Assembly: GCA_047631555.1 (NCBI GenBank) | Contig: JBLHZY010000005.1 | Coordinates: 1 to 64,000, forward strand | Length of the DNA: 64,000 nucleotides | Source of the DNA: JBLHZY01 sp047631555 | Lineage (GTDB): Bacteria > Pseudomonadota > Alphaproteobacteria > Rhodobacterales > Rhodobacteraceae | Direction of reading: 5' to 3' | Shown here: positions 34,354 through 43,356 of the stretch, piece by piece | How positions within the stretch are numbered: position 1 is the stretch's first letter | Layout of the letters: the number at the start of each line of letters is the position of its first letter | The notes under the pieces: generated by a model | Told to the model about the DNA's origin: nothing | Databases searched by the model: none | What the model saw: only the letters and a program-made list of their open reading frames with translations | Position numbers and translations under genes: made by a program

Positions 34354-35406
34354 ATGGGATCGATTGAGCTACGCGGAGTCGAGAAATGGTTTGGCGAGGT
34401 GCAGGTGATCAAGGGGGTTGATCTGGCCATTGAGGATGGCGAGTTCATTATCTTTGTGGGCCCTTCGGGCTGTGGGAAATCCACGCTGCTGCGGATGATC
34501 GGCGGGCTTGAGGAGACCTCGCGCGGGGCAATGCTGATTGATGGCAAAGATGTCACCGATCAGCCGCCCGCTAAGCGCGGTCTTTCCATGGTGTTTCAGT
34601 CCTATGCGCTTTATCCGCATATGTCGGTTGCCGATAACATGGGATTTTCGCTCAAAACGGCTGGCGCGCCCAAGGCGGAGATTGATGCCAAAGTGAGCGA
34701 GGCTGCGCGGGTTTTGAAGCTAGAGGAATATCTGGATCGCCGCCCCAAAGACCTCTCGGGCGGGCAGCGCCAGAGGGTCGCTATCGGGCGCTCGATTGTG
34801 CGCGATCCGACAGCGTTTTTGTTTGATGAGCCGCTGTCCAATCTGGATGCCTCCTTGCGGGTTGAGATGCGCTACGAGATTGCCAAACTGCACCAAACCC
34901 TGAAATCCACGATGATCTATGTGACCCATGATCAGATCGAGGCGATGACATTGGCCGATCGGATCGTTGTGCTTGAGTTTGGCAAAATCGCCCAAGTTGG
35001 AACGCCGCGCGCGCTTTATGAGAAGCCCGCAAACCTGTTTGTGGCGCAATTCATCGGCTCGCCCAAAATGAATGTGATGCCCTGCACTGTTGCCGGGAAA
35101 AAATATACGCTTTGGGGCGGGCGCGGCGCGGCGTTTGAGCACAAAGGGAACGCGACCCAAATGGGCATTCGCCCCGAACATATCACCCTTGGCAAGCCCG
35201 GATCAGGGCAAGCGGACGGGGTTGTAGATGTGCTTGAATATCTCGGCGCGGATACGTTTGTGATCATTGATGGTGGGCCGCTTGGGCAGATCACAGTGCG
35301 GATCGTTGGCGAGACATTGCTTGGGCCGGGCGATCCGGTTGGCCTGCATTTCGCACCTGAGCACAGCCATTTCTTTGACGAACACGGCGTGGCCTTGCAT
35401 CGCTAG
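34354..35406 (+). CDS. ABC transporter ATP-binding protein (UgpC/MalK type)
   Basis: ATPase for the glycoside importer, 350 residues from ATG 34354 (GGGGAGGAAG upstream). Walker A GPSGCGKST, Q-loop VFQSYALYPHM, signature LSGGQRQRVAIGRS, Walker B AFLFDEPLSNLDA and switch YVTHDQIEAM are intact; the C-terminal TOBE-type domain holds GIRPEHITLG. It is the last gene of the cluster and overlaps the convergent LysR gene by four bases at the stops. Confidence 0.9.
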   Translation: MGSIELRGVEKWFGEVQVIKGVDLAIEDGEFIIFVGPSGCGKSTLLRMIGGLEETSRGAMLIDGKDVTDQPPAKRGLSMVFQSYALYPHMSVADNMGFSLKTAGAPKAEIDAKVSEAARVLKLEEYLDRRPKDLSGGQRQRVAIGRSIVRDPTAFLFDEPLSNLDASLRVEMRYEIAKLHQTLKSTMIYVTHDQIEAMTLADRIVVLEFGKIAQVGTPRALYEKPANLFVAQFIGSPKMNVMPCTVAGKKYTLWGGRGAAFEHKGNATQMGIRPEHITLGKPGSGQADGVVDVLEYLGADTFVIIDGGPLGQITVRIVGETLLGPGDPVGLHFAPEHSHFFDEHGVALHR

Positions 35407-36320
35407 TTCGCGCCATCTTCCAGCGCCCAGCGTTGCAGCCGCTCCGAAAGCTGGCCCGAAAACCGATCTGCCGCGACCGAGAGCACCCGACCTTCCAAGC
35501 GGCAAAGCGAAACGCGCAAACGCACCGTGCGCGCCAAGCGTCGCGCCACAGCCCCGTGGCGCGCGAGCCAAGCAGGATCAACATCCATACGCGGCCAGAA
35601 TTGCAGCGTGGGCCGCCCGCCAGCAGCATTTGGAAACATCACATGACCGGTTTCCATCGCAGGCGTGATCGGCAGGCTGCGTTGGCGAAATTCAACATCG
35701 AGCCGCTCGCGAAAGCCGCTGCCTGCGGGCGGGAAAATCACGTCGTGATCCAAGAGATGCTCAGGCCGCAGCAGCTTTGCGCTATCGGCTTGCCCCTCCT
35801 CACCCGCAGGAACGAGCGCCGCCATGGCTGTTTCACAGGTCGCCATGGTTTCGATGCCCGGCGAATAGATCGGCTGAAGCACCAGCGCGAAATCGGTATC
35901 GTAGTTTTCAAGCTTGGCTGAGAAATTGTCGTGGGCCGTATCGGCGATAGAGAATCGGATGCTTGGGTAGCTGGTTCTGAAGGCTGCAATCTCGCGCGCG
36001 AGGAAAACACCGCCCAATTCGGGACTCGCCGCGATCGAAATGTGACCGGAACGTAAACCAATTAGCTCCGAAATCGTTTCTTTTGCGCCTTCAAAAGCAG
36101 CAATGTGCTCAATAATGCGACGATAGTAGATTTCGCCCGCAGTTGAGAGCCGCACGCCAACTGGCAAACGCTCAAATATTGGCACTCCGAGATCGGCTTC
36201 GAAGGCAAGGATCTGCCGGTTCAAAGCTGAATGCGAAATCGTTAATGTTTCCGCAGCCTTACGTATCGACCCCTGCTCGACGATCGCGCGAATATAGCTG
36301 TAAATCTGAAGGTGACGCAT
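35403..36320 (-). CDS. LysR-family transcriptional regulator
   Basis: 305 residues. The N-terminal helix-turn-helix is in GSIRKAAETLTISHSALNRQILAFEADLG-type sequence, followed by the two-lobe effector domain (ISIAASPELGGVFL...). It is divergent from urtA over about 150 bases, with a T-N11-A dyad just upstream of its own start, so control of urea uptake is the most likely role. Linkage of an LTTR to urt genes is less usual than NtrC or nitrogen control, hence moderate certainty about the target. Confidence 0.85.
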   Translation of the reverse strand: MRHLQIYSYIRAIVEQGSIRKAAETLTISHSALNRQILAFEADLGVPIFERLPVGVRLSTAGEIYYRRIIEHIAAFEGAKETISELIGLRSGHISIAASPELGGVFLAREIAAFRTSYPSIRFSIADTAHDNFSAKLENYDTDFALVLQPIYSPGIETMATCETAMAALVPAGEEGQADSAKLLRPEHLLDHDVIFPPAGSGFRERLDVEFRQRSLPITPAMETGHVMFPNAAGGRPTLQFWPRMDVDPAWLARHGAVARRLARTVRLRVSLCRLEGRVLSVAADRFSGQLSERLQRWALEDGAN

Positions 36321-36340
36321 GAGGAATTTTCCATAAGCGG

Positions 36341-36353
36341 TGCAATATTTGCA
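36341..36353. promoter_or_regulatory. LysR-type T-N11-A box
   Basis: TGCAATATTTGCA is a perfect 5-3-5 dyad of the T-N11-A form, 21 bases upstream of the LysR start and about 120 bases before urtA. It is suited to autorepression and divergent activation. Confidence 0.6.
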
Positions 36354-36469
36354 TCACAATAGGCCATTTTTTGCAGCGGACAACACCGCTTAGCCCGCCG
36401 CAAAGTCAGCCCCGGCAAACGGCTCAGCTCCGTTGCAGGGAAACGACACAACCAAGTGGGACAAATCAT

Positions 36470-37738
36470 ATGCTCAAGACACTTCTAACAACCGCCAGCC
36501 TTTCCGTCATGATGACGGCGACGGCTGCTTTCGCTGACATCAAAGTTGGCGTTCTTCATTCGCTTTCAGGCACGATGGCGATTTCCGAAACAACGCTGAA
36601 AGACACCATGCTGATGCTCATCGAAGAGCAGAATGCAAAGGGCGGCTTGCTCGGCGAAAAAATTGTACCTGTAGTTGTTGATCCGGCCTCTGATTGGCCA
36701 CTGTTTGCTGAAAAAGCCCGCGAGCTTTTGACTGTTGAAGACGTTGACGTGATGTTCGGCTGCTGGACATCGGTTTCGCGCAAATCGGTTCTGCCAGTGA
36801 TCGAAGAGCTGAACGGCCTTTTGTTCTACCCTGTGCAATACGAGGGCGAAGAGAGCTCCAAGAACGTATTCTACACAGGTGCTGCGCCAAACCAGCAAGC
36901 GATCCCAGCGACGGATTACTTTCTTGAAGAGCTCGGCGTAGAGAAATTCGCGCTGCTCGGCACGGATTACGTTTACCCGCGCACCACAAACAATATCCTT
37001 GAGAGCTATCTCAAAGGCAAAGGCATCGCGGCCGAAGATATCTTCGTCAACTACACACCATTTGGCCATTCCGATTGGTCCAAAATCGTGGCCGACGTTG
37101 TGGCGCTTGGCGCAGACGGCAAAAAGGTCGGCGTGATCTCGACAATCAATGGCGACGCAAACATCGGCTTTTATAAAGAGCTCGCAGCGGCTGGTATTTC
37201 GGCGGACGATATCCCCGTTGTTGCCTTCTCTGTTGGCGAAGAAGAGCTTTCGGGCCTTGATACAACCAACCTCGTCGGCCACCTCGCTGCTTGGAACTAT
37301 TTCCAATCCGCCGAGAGCGACCTCAACGAGGAATTCATCGCCAAGTGGAAAGCCTTCGCTGGTGAAGATCGCGTGACCAACGATCCAATGGAAGCCCATG
37401 TCATTGGCTTCAATATGTGGGTTCAGGCCGTTGAAAAAGCTGGCACGACCGATGTCGATGCGGTTCGCGAAGCGATGTATGGCATCACCACGCCAAACCT
37501 CACAGGCGGCACAGCCGAGATGCTTCCAAACCATCACCTGACCAAGCCTGTTTTGATCGGCGAAATCCAAGCAGACGGCCAGTTTGATATCATCTCGCAA
37601 ACAGCCGAAGTTCCTGGCGATGCATGGACAGATTTCCTTCCAGAATCCGCTGTTCTGGATAGCAACTGGGCCGAGCTCGATTGCGGCATGTACAACACAG
37701 AAACCAAGACCTGCGTTCAGCAGAAATCCAACTACTGA
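36470..37738 (+). CDS. urtA: Urea ABC transporter substrate-binding protein
   Basis: Periplasmic urea/short-amide binding protein, 422 residues from ATG 36470 with a signal peptide ending at AFA. IKVGVLHSLSGTMAISE, VDVMFGCWTSVSRKSVLPV and LLFYPVQYEGEESS are strongly typical of UrtA/FmdD. It heads urtABCDE. The binding protein is followed by a stem-loop before urtB. No urease genes are in the window. Confidence 0.93.
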   Translation: MLKTLLTTASLSVMMTATAAFADIKVGVLHSLSGTMAISETTLKDTMLMLIEEQNAKGGLLGEKIVPVVVDPASDWPLFAEKARELLTVEDVDVMFGCWTSVSRKSVLPVIEELNGLLFYPVQYEGEESSKNVFYTGAAPNQQAIPATDYFLEELGVEKFALLGTDYVYPRTTNNILESYLKGKGIAAEDIFVNYTPFGHSDWSKIVADVVALGADGKKVGVISTINGDANIGFYKELAAAGISADDIPVVAFSVGEEELSGLDTTNLVGHLAAWNYFQSAESDLNEEFIAKWKAFAGEDRVTNDPMEAHVIGFNMWVQAVEKAGTTDVDAVREAMYGITTPNLTGGTAEMLPNHHLTKPVLIGEIQADGQFDIISQTAEVPGDAWTDFLPESAVLDSNWAELDCGMYNTETKTCVQQKSNY

Positions 37739-37760
37739 TCCGCTTCGTTTCAAACTTGAA

Positions 37761-37787
37761 GTAAGGGGGGCTGCGTGCCTCCCTTAC
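37761..37787 (+). other. Intercistronic stem-loop between urtA and urtB
   Basis: An 11-bp stem (37761-37771 with 37777-37787, one G-T pair) closes a 5-base loop between the urtA stop and the urtB start. No T run follows. It probably protects urtA mRNA or limits readthrough so that the binding protein is made in excess. Confidence 0.7.
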
Positions 37788-37815
37788 ATTCTCAAAATAC
37801 CGGCAGGCCCCCCTC

Positions 37816-39777
37816 ATGATCCGCTTCCTTTTCGCCGCCATCCTCATGCTCGTGATGGCCGCTCCTTCTGCCTTTGCGCAAGAGACCCCTCAGATCCAAA
37901 CATTGCTGCAAGAACACGGCGAAGCGATCGCCAAATCCTCGCGCAAAACGATCGCACCAGCGATTGATGCTTTGGCCGCTTCTGGGCTGCCATCTGCGCA
38001 AGTTGTGCTTGAGAAATGGCAGAACAAAGAGATGTATATGCGCCAAAGCGACGGTGCATTCTTCTGGGCCGAAGAGGTAGATCGCGACACGCTGCGCATT
38101 CATGAATTTGCCGATGACACTGCTGTAAGTGAGGCGCCTTCCAAAGGTTTCAAACAGCTCAAGCCCAATTCCGGTATCCGCGGGATGATCGGTGCGGCGC
38201 TTGTGCGTTTCCAGCTTTCCGATCCTGATCCTGCCCGGCGCAGCGCAGCGCTCGATGCGATTTCGCGCGATGCTGAGGCGTCGCATCTTGCTGCGTTACG
38301 CGGCGCGATCCAAAGCGAAAGCGATCCCGATCTGCGGGCGAAAAAATCCCGTCTTGAGCGGCTTTTGACCATTCGTTTTGATGAAGACGCAAGCGCGCGC
38401 ATTGCCGCGATTGAAAGCTTTAAGGGCGACCTTGGTGTTGATCTGCGCGGCGCGCTCAATCCAATTGTGGTCAGCAAACGCATTGCCTCGCCGGATCAGC
38501 CGCCCGCAGGCTCCAATGTCAAAGCGATGCTGAAGCCCGGTTCTGATGCCTTCCCAAAGGTTGAGGCTTACGCGCTTTTGGTTGCGGGCGATTTCGCCCC
38601 GGCTGCGATCTCTGCCAGCGATAAACGCGCCGCCCTTGAGGCCAATATCAAAGATGGCAAAGTGGCTGGTATCCCCGTTGAAACTCTCAAAACAGATGCG
38701 GCGCGCGATGCCGCTTATGCCGCCCTCGCTGCGCAAAATATCGCCCCCCTTACGGCCACACCAACCCAGATCGAAGCCTCGCTCGATGCGTATAATTTCT
38801 ATGATCTTTACGCCGAGCCAAATCCCGAAATCACGACCGCTGCGGCCAAGGCGCTAAAAGCGATTGAGCTTAAAGTCGGCGCGAACCAATTCCTTGATCT
38901 GACGCTCGATGCGCTTTCGCTTGCCTCGATCTATTTCCTCGCCGCCATCGGCCTTGCCATTACCTTTGGCGTTATGGGCGTGATCAACATGGCGCATGGT
39001 GAGTTCATCATGATGGGTGCTTATACGGGCTATGTCGTGCAGCAATTCATCACCGATTATACGCTCTCGATTATCGTTGCGATCCCGATGGCTTTTGCCG
39101 TTACTTTTGCGGCTGGTGTCGCAATGGAGCGGCTCGTTATTCGCTGGCTCTATAACCGGCCATTGGAAACATTGCTTGCCACTTTCGGCATCTCGATTGC
39201 GCTTCAGCAGATCGCCAAAAACATCTTTGGAACGCAGGCGCGCCCGCTTACATCCCCTGCTTGGCTTGATGGCGCATGGGTGCTCAATGACGTGGTGTCG
39301 ATCTCCTATATTCGCATCGCGATCTTCGTTCTGGCGCTGATCTTCCTTGGTGTCTTCCTCTTCATCATGAAGAAAACCCGCCTCGGCCTAGAGACCCGCG
39401 CCGTGACCCAAAACCCCAAAATGGCCGCCTCGATGGGGATCAACCCGGATCGCGTCAATATGCTGACCTTCGGGCTTGGCTCGGGCATTGCTGGGATCGC
39501 TGGCGTGGCCATCGGGCTTTATGCCAAGGTCACCTCCGAGCTTGGTGCGGATTATATCGTGCAAAGCTTTATGACCGTTGTTGTTGGCGGCGTGGGCAAT
39601 ATCTGGGGCACGCTTTTGGGCGCGACGATGATCGGCTTCCTGCAAAAAGGCATTGAGTGGTTCAACCCCTCCAATACTTTGGCCGCGCAGACTTATATGA
39701 TCATCTTCATCATCATCTTCATCCAGTTCCGCCCACGCGGGATCATCGCCCTCAAGGGCCGTGCGGCGGGGGATTGA
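37816..39777 (+). CDS. urtB: Urea ABC transporter permease with long N-terminal domain
   Basis: LivH-type membrane subunit, 653 residues. Residues 1-22 are a signal peptide (MIRFLFAAILMLVMAAPSAF), about 23-355 form a soluble, mostly helical periplasmic region with HEAT-like charge patterns, and about 360-653 are the permease with FGVMGVINMAHGEFIMMGAY, the usual start of this family. Proteobacterial UrtB proteins commonly have such an extension, of unknown role. Its ribosome site is weak, and the stem-loop upstream may influence initiation. Confidence 0.9.
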   Translation: MIRFLFAAILMLVMAAPSAFAQETPQIQTLLQEHGEAIAKSSRKTIAPAIDALAASGLPSAQVVLEKWQNKEMYMRQSDGAFFWAEEVDRDTLRIHEFADDTAVSEAPSKGFKQLKPNSGIRGMIGAALVRFQLSDPDPARRSAALDAISRDAEASHLAALRGAIQSESDPDLRAKKSRLERLLTIRFDEDASARIAAIESFKGDLGVDLRGALNPIVVSKRIASPDQPPAGSNVKAMLKPGSDAFPKVEAYALLVAGDFAPAAISASDKRAALEANIKDGKVAGIPVETLKTDAARDAAYAALAAQNIAPLTATPTQIEASLDAYNFYDLYAEPNPEITTAAAKALKAIELKVGANQFLDLTLDALSLASIYFLAAIGLAITFGVMGVINMAHGEFIMMGAYTGYVVQQFITDYTLSIIVAIPMAFAVTFAAGVAMERLVIRWLYNRPLETLLATFGISIALQQIAKNIFGTQARPLTSPAWLDGAWVLNDVVSISYIRIAIFVLALIFLGVFLFIMKKTRLGLETRAVTQNPKMAASMGINPDRVNMLTFGLGSGIAGIAGVAIGLYAKVTSELGADYIVQSFMTVVVGGVGNIWGTLLGATMIGFLQKGIEWFNPSNTLAAQTYMIIFIIIFIQFRPRGIIALKGRAAGD

Positions 39778-39779
39778 TC

Positions 39780-39848
39780 ATGGAATTGCTTATGATCCGC
39801 GCCACCACCCTTACCCTTCGCCCCGCCACTGGAGGCCGCAAAAAATGA
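39780..39848 (+). other. 22-codon ORF bridging urtB and urtC
   Basis: An ATG two bases after the urtB stop opens a 22-codon frame (MELLMIRATTL...) that ends in a TGA overlapping the urtC ATG (ATGA, 39845-39848). Like the ORF at 31771 it spans the intercistronic gap, and its last codons are the ribosome site GGAGGCCGCAAA. Translational coupling is plausible; a functional peptide is not shown. Confidence 0.3.
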
Positions 39849-41077
39849 CCAAATCTTTCTTGGTGAAAAACCCATCCGTGGCTGTGTTCATCGCCCTTCT
39901 TGGCCTGTTCACGATCTTCATCACCGTCGCCTCCGAGGCCTACGGGCCGGGTCTGATTTCAACCTCTTTCATCAAGACATTGGGCAAGACGCTTTGCCTC
40001 GCGCTTGTCGCCATCGCGATGGATCTGGTCTGGGGATATTGCGGCATTCTAAGCCTTGGGCATTTCGCCTTTTTCGGGCTTGGCGGCTATATGATCGGCA
40101 TGTGGCTGATGTATGCGCGCACCGAGGCGATCGTTGTTACGTCAATGGCCAACCTGCCCCTGCCGGCCACGGCAAAAGAGATATCCGACGGCATTGGCAG
40201 CCAGATATTTGGCGTTGTCGGTGGCTCTGATATTCCGGCGATCTGGACCTTTGCGGGCAGCTTGCCCGCCCAGCTTGCGCTTGTGGTTCTGGTGCCCGGC
40301 CTGCTCGCTCTTGTCTTTGGCTGGCTCGCGTTTCGCAGCCGCGTTCAGGGGGTCTATCTCTCTATCCTGACCCAAGCGATGACGCTCGCGCTTGCGCTTT
40401 ACCTTTTCCAAAACGATAGCGGCTTGCGCGGCAATAACGGGCTTTCTGGCCTGCAAAACCTGCCCGGCGCGGATGGCATCCCGCAGGACTATATCTCGAT
40501 TTGGTTCTTCTGGGCCTCTGCGGGGGCGCTTGCGCTTGTCTATGCGCTCGCGGCTTGGGTCGTTTCTGGCAAGTTTGGCAGCGTCATTCGCGGCATTCGT
40601 GATGATGAGGCGCGGGTGCGGTTTCTTGGCTATTCGGTTGAGGGCTACAAGCTGTTTATCTTCGTGCTGACGGCTGTGATCGCGGGCATCGCAGGCGCGC
40701 TTTACTATCCGCAGGCGGGCATTATCAATCCGGCCGAGATCGCGCCGATTGCCTCGATTTATCTTGCGGTTTGGGTCGCTATTGGCGGGCGTGGGCGGCT
40801 TTATGGCGCGGTTATTGGCGCCTCGGTTGTATCGCTGCTTTCCACTTGGTTCACCGGCGGCCAAGCCCCCAGCATCCCGCTTGGGTTTTATACAATTGAC
40901 TGGGTCGATTGGTGGCAAGTGCTGCTTGGCCTCAGCTTTGTGATGGTCACGCTGTTTGCGCCCAAGGGCATCGGCGGGCTGGTCGATCTTTATACCGGGC
41001 GCAAGGCCCCCAATCGCCACGGCGTTGATCTTGGCCCCGGCCAAGGCAGCCTTCAAGAAAGCGAGGCAGAACGATGA
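39845..41077 (+). CDS. urtC: Urea ABC transporter permease
   Basis: LivM-type membrane subunit, 410 residues from ATG 39845 with GGAGG nine bases upstream. MDLVWGYCGILSLGHFAFFGLGGYMIGMW is the family signature region (short form GILSLGHFAFFGLGGY). The periplasmic insertion before the fourth membrane segment is normal for UrtC. It overlaps urtD by ATGA. Confidence 0.92.
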   Translation: MTKSFLVKNPSVAVFIALLGLFTIFITVASEAYGPGLISTSFIKTLGKTLCLALVAIAMDLVWGYCGILSLGHFAFFGLGGYMIGMWLMYARTEAIVVTSMANLPLPATAKEISDGIGSQIFGVVGGSDIPAIWTFAGSLPAQLALVVLVPGLLALVFGWLAFRSRVQGVYLSILTQAMTLALALYLFQNDSGLRGNNGLSGLQNLPGADGIPQDYISIWFFWASAGALALVYALAAWVVSGKFGSVIRGIRDDEARVRFLGYSVEGYKLFIFVLTAVIAGIAGALYYPQAGIINPAEIAPIASIYLAVWVAIGGRGRLYGAVIGASVVSLLSTWFTGGQAPSIPLGFYTIDWVDWWQVLLGLSFVMVTLFAPKGIGGLVDLYTGRKAPNRHGVDLGPGQGSLQESEAER

Positions 41078-41814
41078 GCAATCTACTCGAAGTCTCCGGC
41101 GTCTCCGTTTCCTTTGATGGATTTCGCGCGATCAACAACCTGAGCTTTCAGATCGGCAGCGCCGAGATGCGCGCGATTATTGGGCCAAATGGCGCGGGCA
41201 AAACCACCTTTATGGATATCGTCACCGGCAAAACCCGCCCTGATGAGGGCCGTGTTATCTGGGGCGAAAAATCCGTCTCTTTGCTCAAAATGTCAGAGGC
41301 AAAAATCGCCCAAGCTGGCATTGGCCGCAAGTTTCAGCGCCCAACCGTTTTTGAGGATCAATCGGTCTTTGATAATCTGTTGATGGCGGTAAAAAAGGAT
41401 CGCTCACCGCTGGCGGTTTTGTTCTATCGTCGCGCGCCGCAAGACATTGAGCGCGTGCATGAGTTGGCCGAGCAGATCGGCCTTCAAGAACAGCTGATGC
41501 GCAAATCCGGCGAGCTAAGCCATGGGCAAAAGCAATGGCTTGAGATCGGCATGTTGCTCGCCCAAGAGCCGCGTCTTTTGCTGGTCGATGAACCTGCCGC
41601 CGGGATGACCTTGGCCGAGCGCGAGCATACCACCGATATCCTCGTTGAGGCGGCCAAAACGCGCGCTGTTGTGGTGGTTGAGCATGACATGGAATTCGTG
41701 CGCCGCTTGGGCTGCAAAGTGACCGTGCTGCACGAGGGCTCGGTTCTGGCCGAGGGCAGCTTGGATCACGTGACCAAAAATCAAAACGTAATTGATGTAT
41801 ATCTGGGGCGATAG
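41074..41814 (+). CDS. urtD: Urea ABC transporter ATP-binding protein UrtD
   Basis: LivG-type ATPase, 246 residues. Walker A GPNGAGKTT, the UrtD-typical signature LSHGQKQWLEIGM and Walker B LLLVDEPAAGM are present. Overlaps urtC and stands two bases before urtE. Confidence 0.93.
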   Translation: MSNLLEVSGVSVSFDGFRAINNLSFQIGSAEMRAIIGPNGAGKTTFMDIVTGKTRPDEGRVIWGEKSVSLLKMSEAKIAQAGIGRKFQRPTVFEDQSVFDNLLMAVKKDRSPLAVLFYRRAPQDIERVHELAEQIGLQEQLMRKSGELSHGQKQWLEIGMLLAQEPRLLLVDEPAAGMTLAEREHTTDILVEAAKTRAVVVVEHDMEFVRRLGCKVTVLHEGSVLAEGSLDHVTKNQNVIDVYLGR

Positions 41815-41816
41815 AG

Positions 41817-42512
41817 ATGCTGAAAACTGAAAACCTCACGCTTCACTATGGCGGCAGCCGCATCCTTAACGGGATCACGATGGAGGCCAAACAGGGCGAA
41901 GTGACCTGTGTTATGGGCACCAATGGTGTTGGCAAAACCTCTCTCCTGAAGGCGATTTCGGGCACCCATCCGCGTACCGATGGCGGGCTGATGCTGGACG
42001 GCGAGGATCTGGGCCGCCTGCCCGCGCACGCGCTTGCGCATCGTGGCATCGGCTATGTACCGCAAGGGCGGATGATTTTCCCGCTTCTGACAGTCAAAGA
42101 AAACATGGAAACCGCCTTTGCCTGCCTGCCTCGTGCAGAGCATCATATTCCGGGCGAGATTTTCGAGCTCTTCCCGATCCTCAAAGAGTTCCTCGGGCGG
42201 CGCGGCGGCGATCTTTCCGGCGGGCAGCAGCAGCAGCTTGCGATCGCCCGCGCGATGATCACCAAGCCCAAGCTTTTGCTGCTGGACGAACCAACAGAGG
42301 GCATTCAGCCCAACATCATTCAGCAAATCGGCCGCGTGATCGAATATCTGCGCGATCAAGGCGATATGGCGATTGTTCTGGTCGAGCAATACTTCAGCTT
42401 TGCTTACAATCTTGCGGATGCGTTTTATGTTTTGCGCCGGGGCGAGGTTTCGCTTTCTGGGCGCAAAGATGATCTGGAAAAAGCCGCGCTCATGAAGGCT
42501 GTTTCTGTTTAA
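41817..42512 (+). CDS. urtE: Urea ABC transporter ATP-binding protein UrtE
   Basis: LivF-type ATPase, 231 residues. Walker A GTNGVGKTS, YVPQGRMIFPLLTV, signature LSGGQQQQLAIARA and Walker B LLLLDEPTEGIQPNI are intact. The last gene of the urt operon; no clear terminator is seen in the 88 bases before the next gene. Confidence 0.93.
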   Translation: MLKTENLTLHYGGSRILNGITMEAKQGEVTCVMGTNGVGKTSLLKAISGTHPRTDGGLMLDGEDLGRLPAHALAHRGIGYVPQGRMIFPLLTVKENMETAFACLPRAEHHIPGEIFELFPILKEFLGRRGGDLSGGQQQQLAIARAMITKPKLLLLDEPTEGIQPNIIQQIGRVIEYLRDQGDMAIVLVEQYFSFAYNLADAFYVLRRGEVSLSGRKDDLEKAALMKAVSV

Positions 42513-42600
42513 TCCAAGCTTTGCGACCCAACGGCTTTCTTGCATTTTAGCCCCGGTTGGCCCCAAATAGCGGCCAGTTCTAAACTGGGATAGATCGCTT

Positions 42601-43329
42601 ATGGCTTTGCTGAAGTCTGCCATCAAAGGTGCGCCGTCGCGCAACAACCACGCGCATGTAGTCAATGAGCTAGGCCGCGCGATTGTGGCTGGTCGATACA
42701 CTGTTGGGCAGATCCTTCCCGGCGATGCTGAGCTTGTCGAACAATTCGGCGTCTCCCGCACGGTTTTGCGCGAGGCGATGAAGACCCTTGCGGCCAAAGG
42801 CTTGATTGTCGCGCGCGCGCGCGTCGGCACGCGTGTAACCGAGCGCGCTCAGTGGAACCTCTTTGATGGCGACGTTCTGAGCTGGTTCTTTGAGGGCGGC
42901 GCGGATCGAGAATTCCTGCACCACTTAAGCGATATGCGCCTCGGATTTGAGCCGGGTGCAGCACGCCTTGCCGCTTTACGCGCGTCAAAAGAAACCATCG
43001 CGCGGATGAACGGTTTCGTTGAAGAAATGTCCCAAGCCACAACCAATGAAGCCTTCGCTATGGCTGATTTGAGCTTCCATTTGGCCCTGCTCGAAGCCTC
43101 AGGAAACCCCTTTATGCATTCCGTCGGGACCTTGATCGAAGCGGCATTGGCCACGACGTTTCAGATATCTTCGCCTGCGAATGAGCCACAAGAACGCGCG
43201 CTCGTTTCTGCCGCCCACGGCGCCATTGTCAAAGCAATCGCCAAACGCGATCCAGATGCTGCGGCCAAGGCCACCGTCAATGTGATCACCGCAGGACGCG
43301 ATCGCGTCGCGGATCAACTGGCGCCTTAA
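42601..43329 (+). CDS. FadR-subfamily GntR transcriptional regulator
   Basis: 242 residues. The winged helix (VVNELGRAIVAGRYTVGQILPGDAELVEQFGVSRTVLREAMKTLAAKG region) is typical of GntR/FadR, followed by the all-helical FCD domain with metal-ligand histidines expected around FHLALLEASGNP and SAAHGAIVKAI. Regulators of this type often control sugar-acid use (for example galactonate or gluconate). No catabolic genes adjoin it, so the target is unknown; the dgo genes 22 kb away are one possibility. Confidence 0.87.
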   Translation: MALLKSAIKGAPSRNNHAHVVNELGRAIVAGRYTVGQILPGDAELVEQFGVSRTVLREAMKTLAAKGLIVARARVGTRVTERAQWNLFDGDVLSWFFEGGADREFLHHLSDMRLGFEPGAARLAALRASKETIARMNGFVEEMSQATTNEAFAMADLSFHLALLEASGNPFMHSVGTLIEAALATTFQISSPANEPQERALVSAAHGAIVKAIAKRDPDAAAKATVNVITAGRDRVADQLAP

Positions 43330-43330
43330 G

Positions 43331-43356
43331 AGCTCAGCAAAACCTTGTGAGCTTTA
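43331..43356 (+). terminator. Weak hairpin after the GntR-type gene
   Basis: AGCTCA (43331-43336) and TGAGCT (43348-43353) pair around an 11-base loop, followed by TTT. A weak terminator at best. Confidence 0.3.

Noticed and set aside
42806..42822. GC dinucleotide run as a repeat element
   Set aside because: It encodes Ala-Arg residues inside the winged-helix domain of the GntR-type regulator and is explained by codon use.
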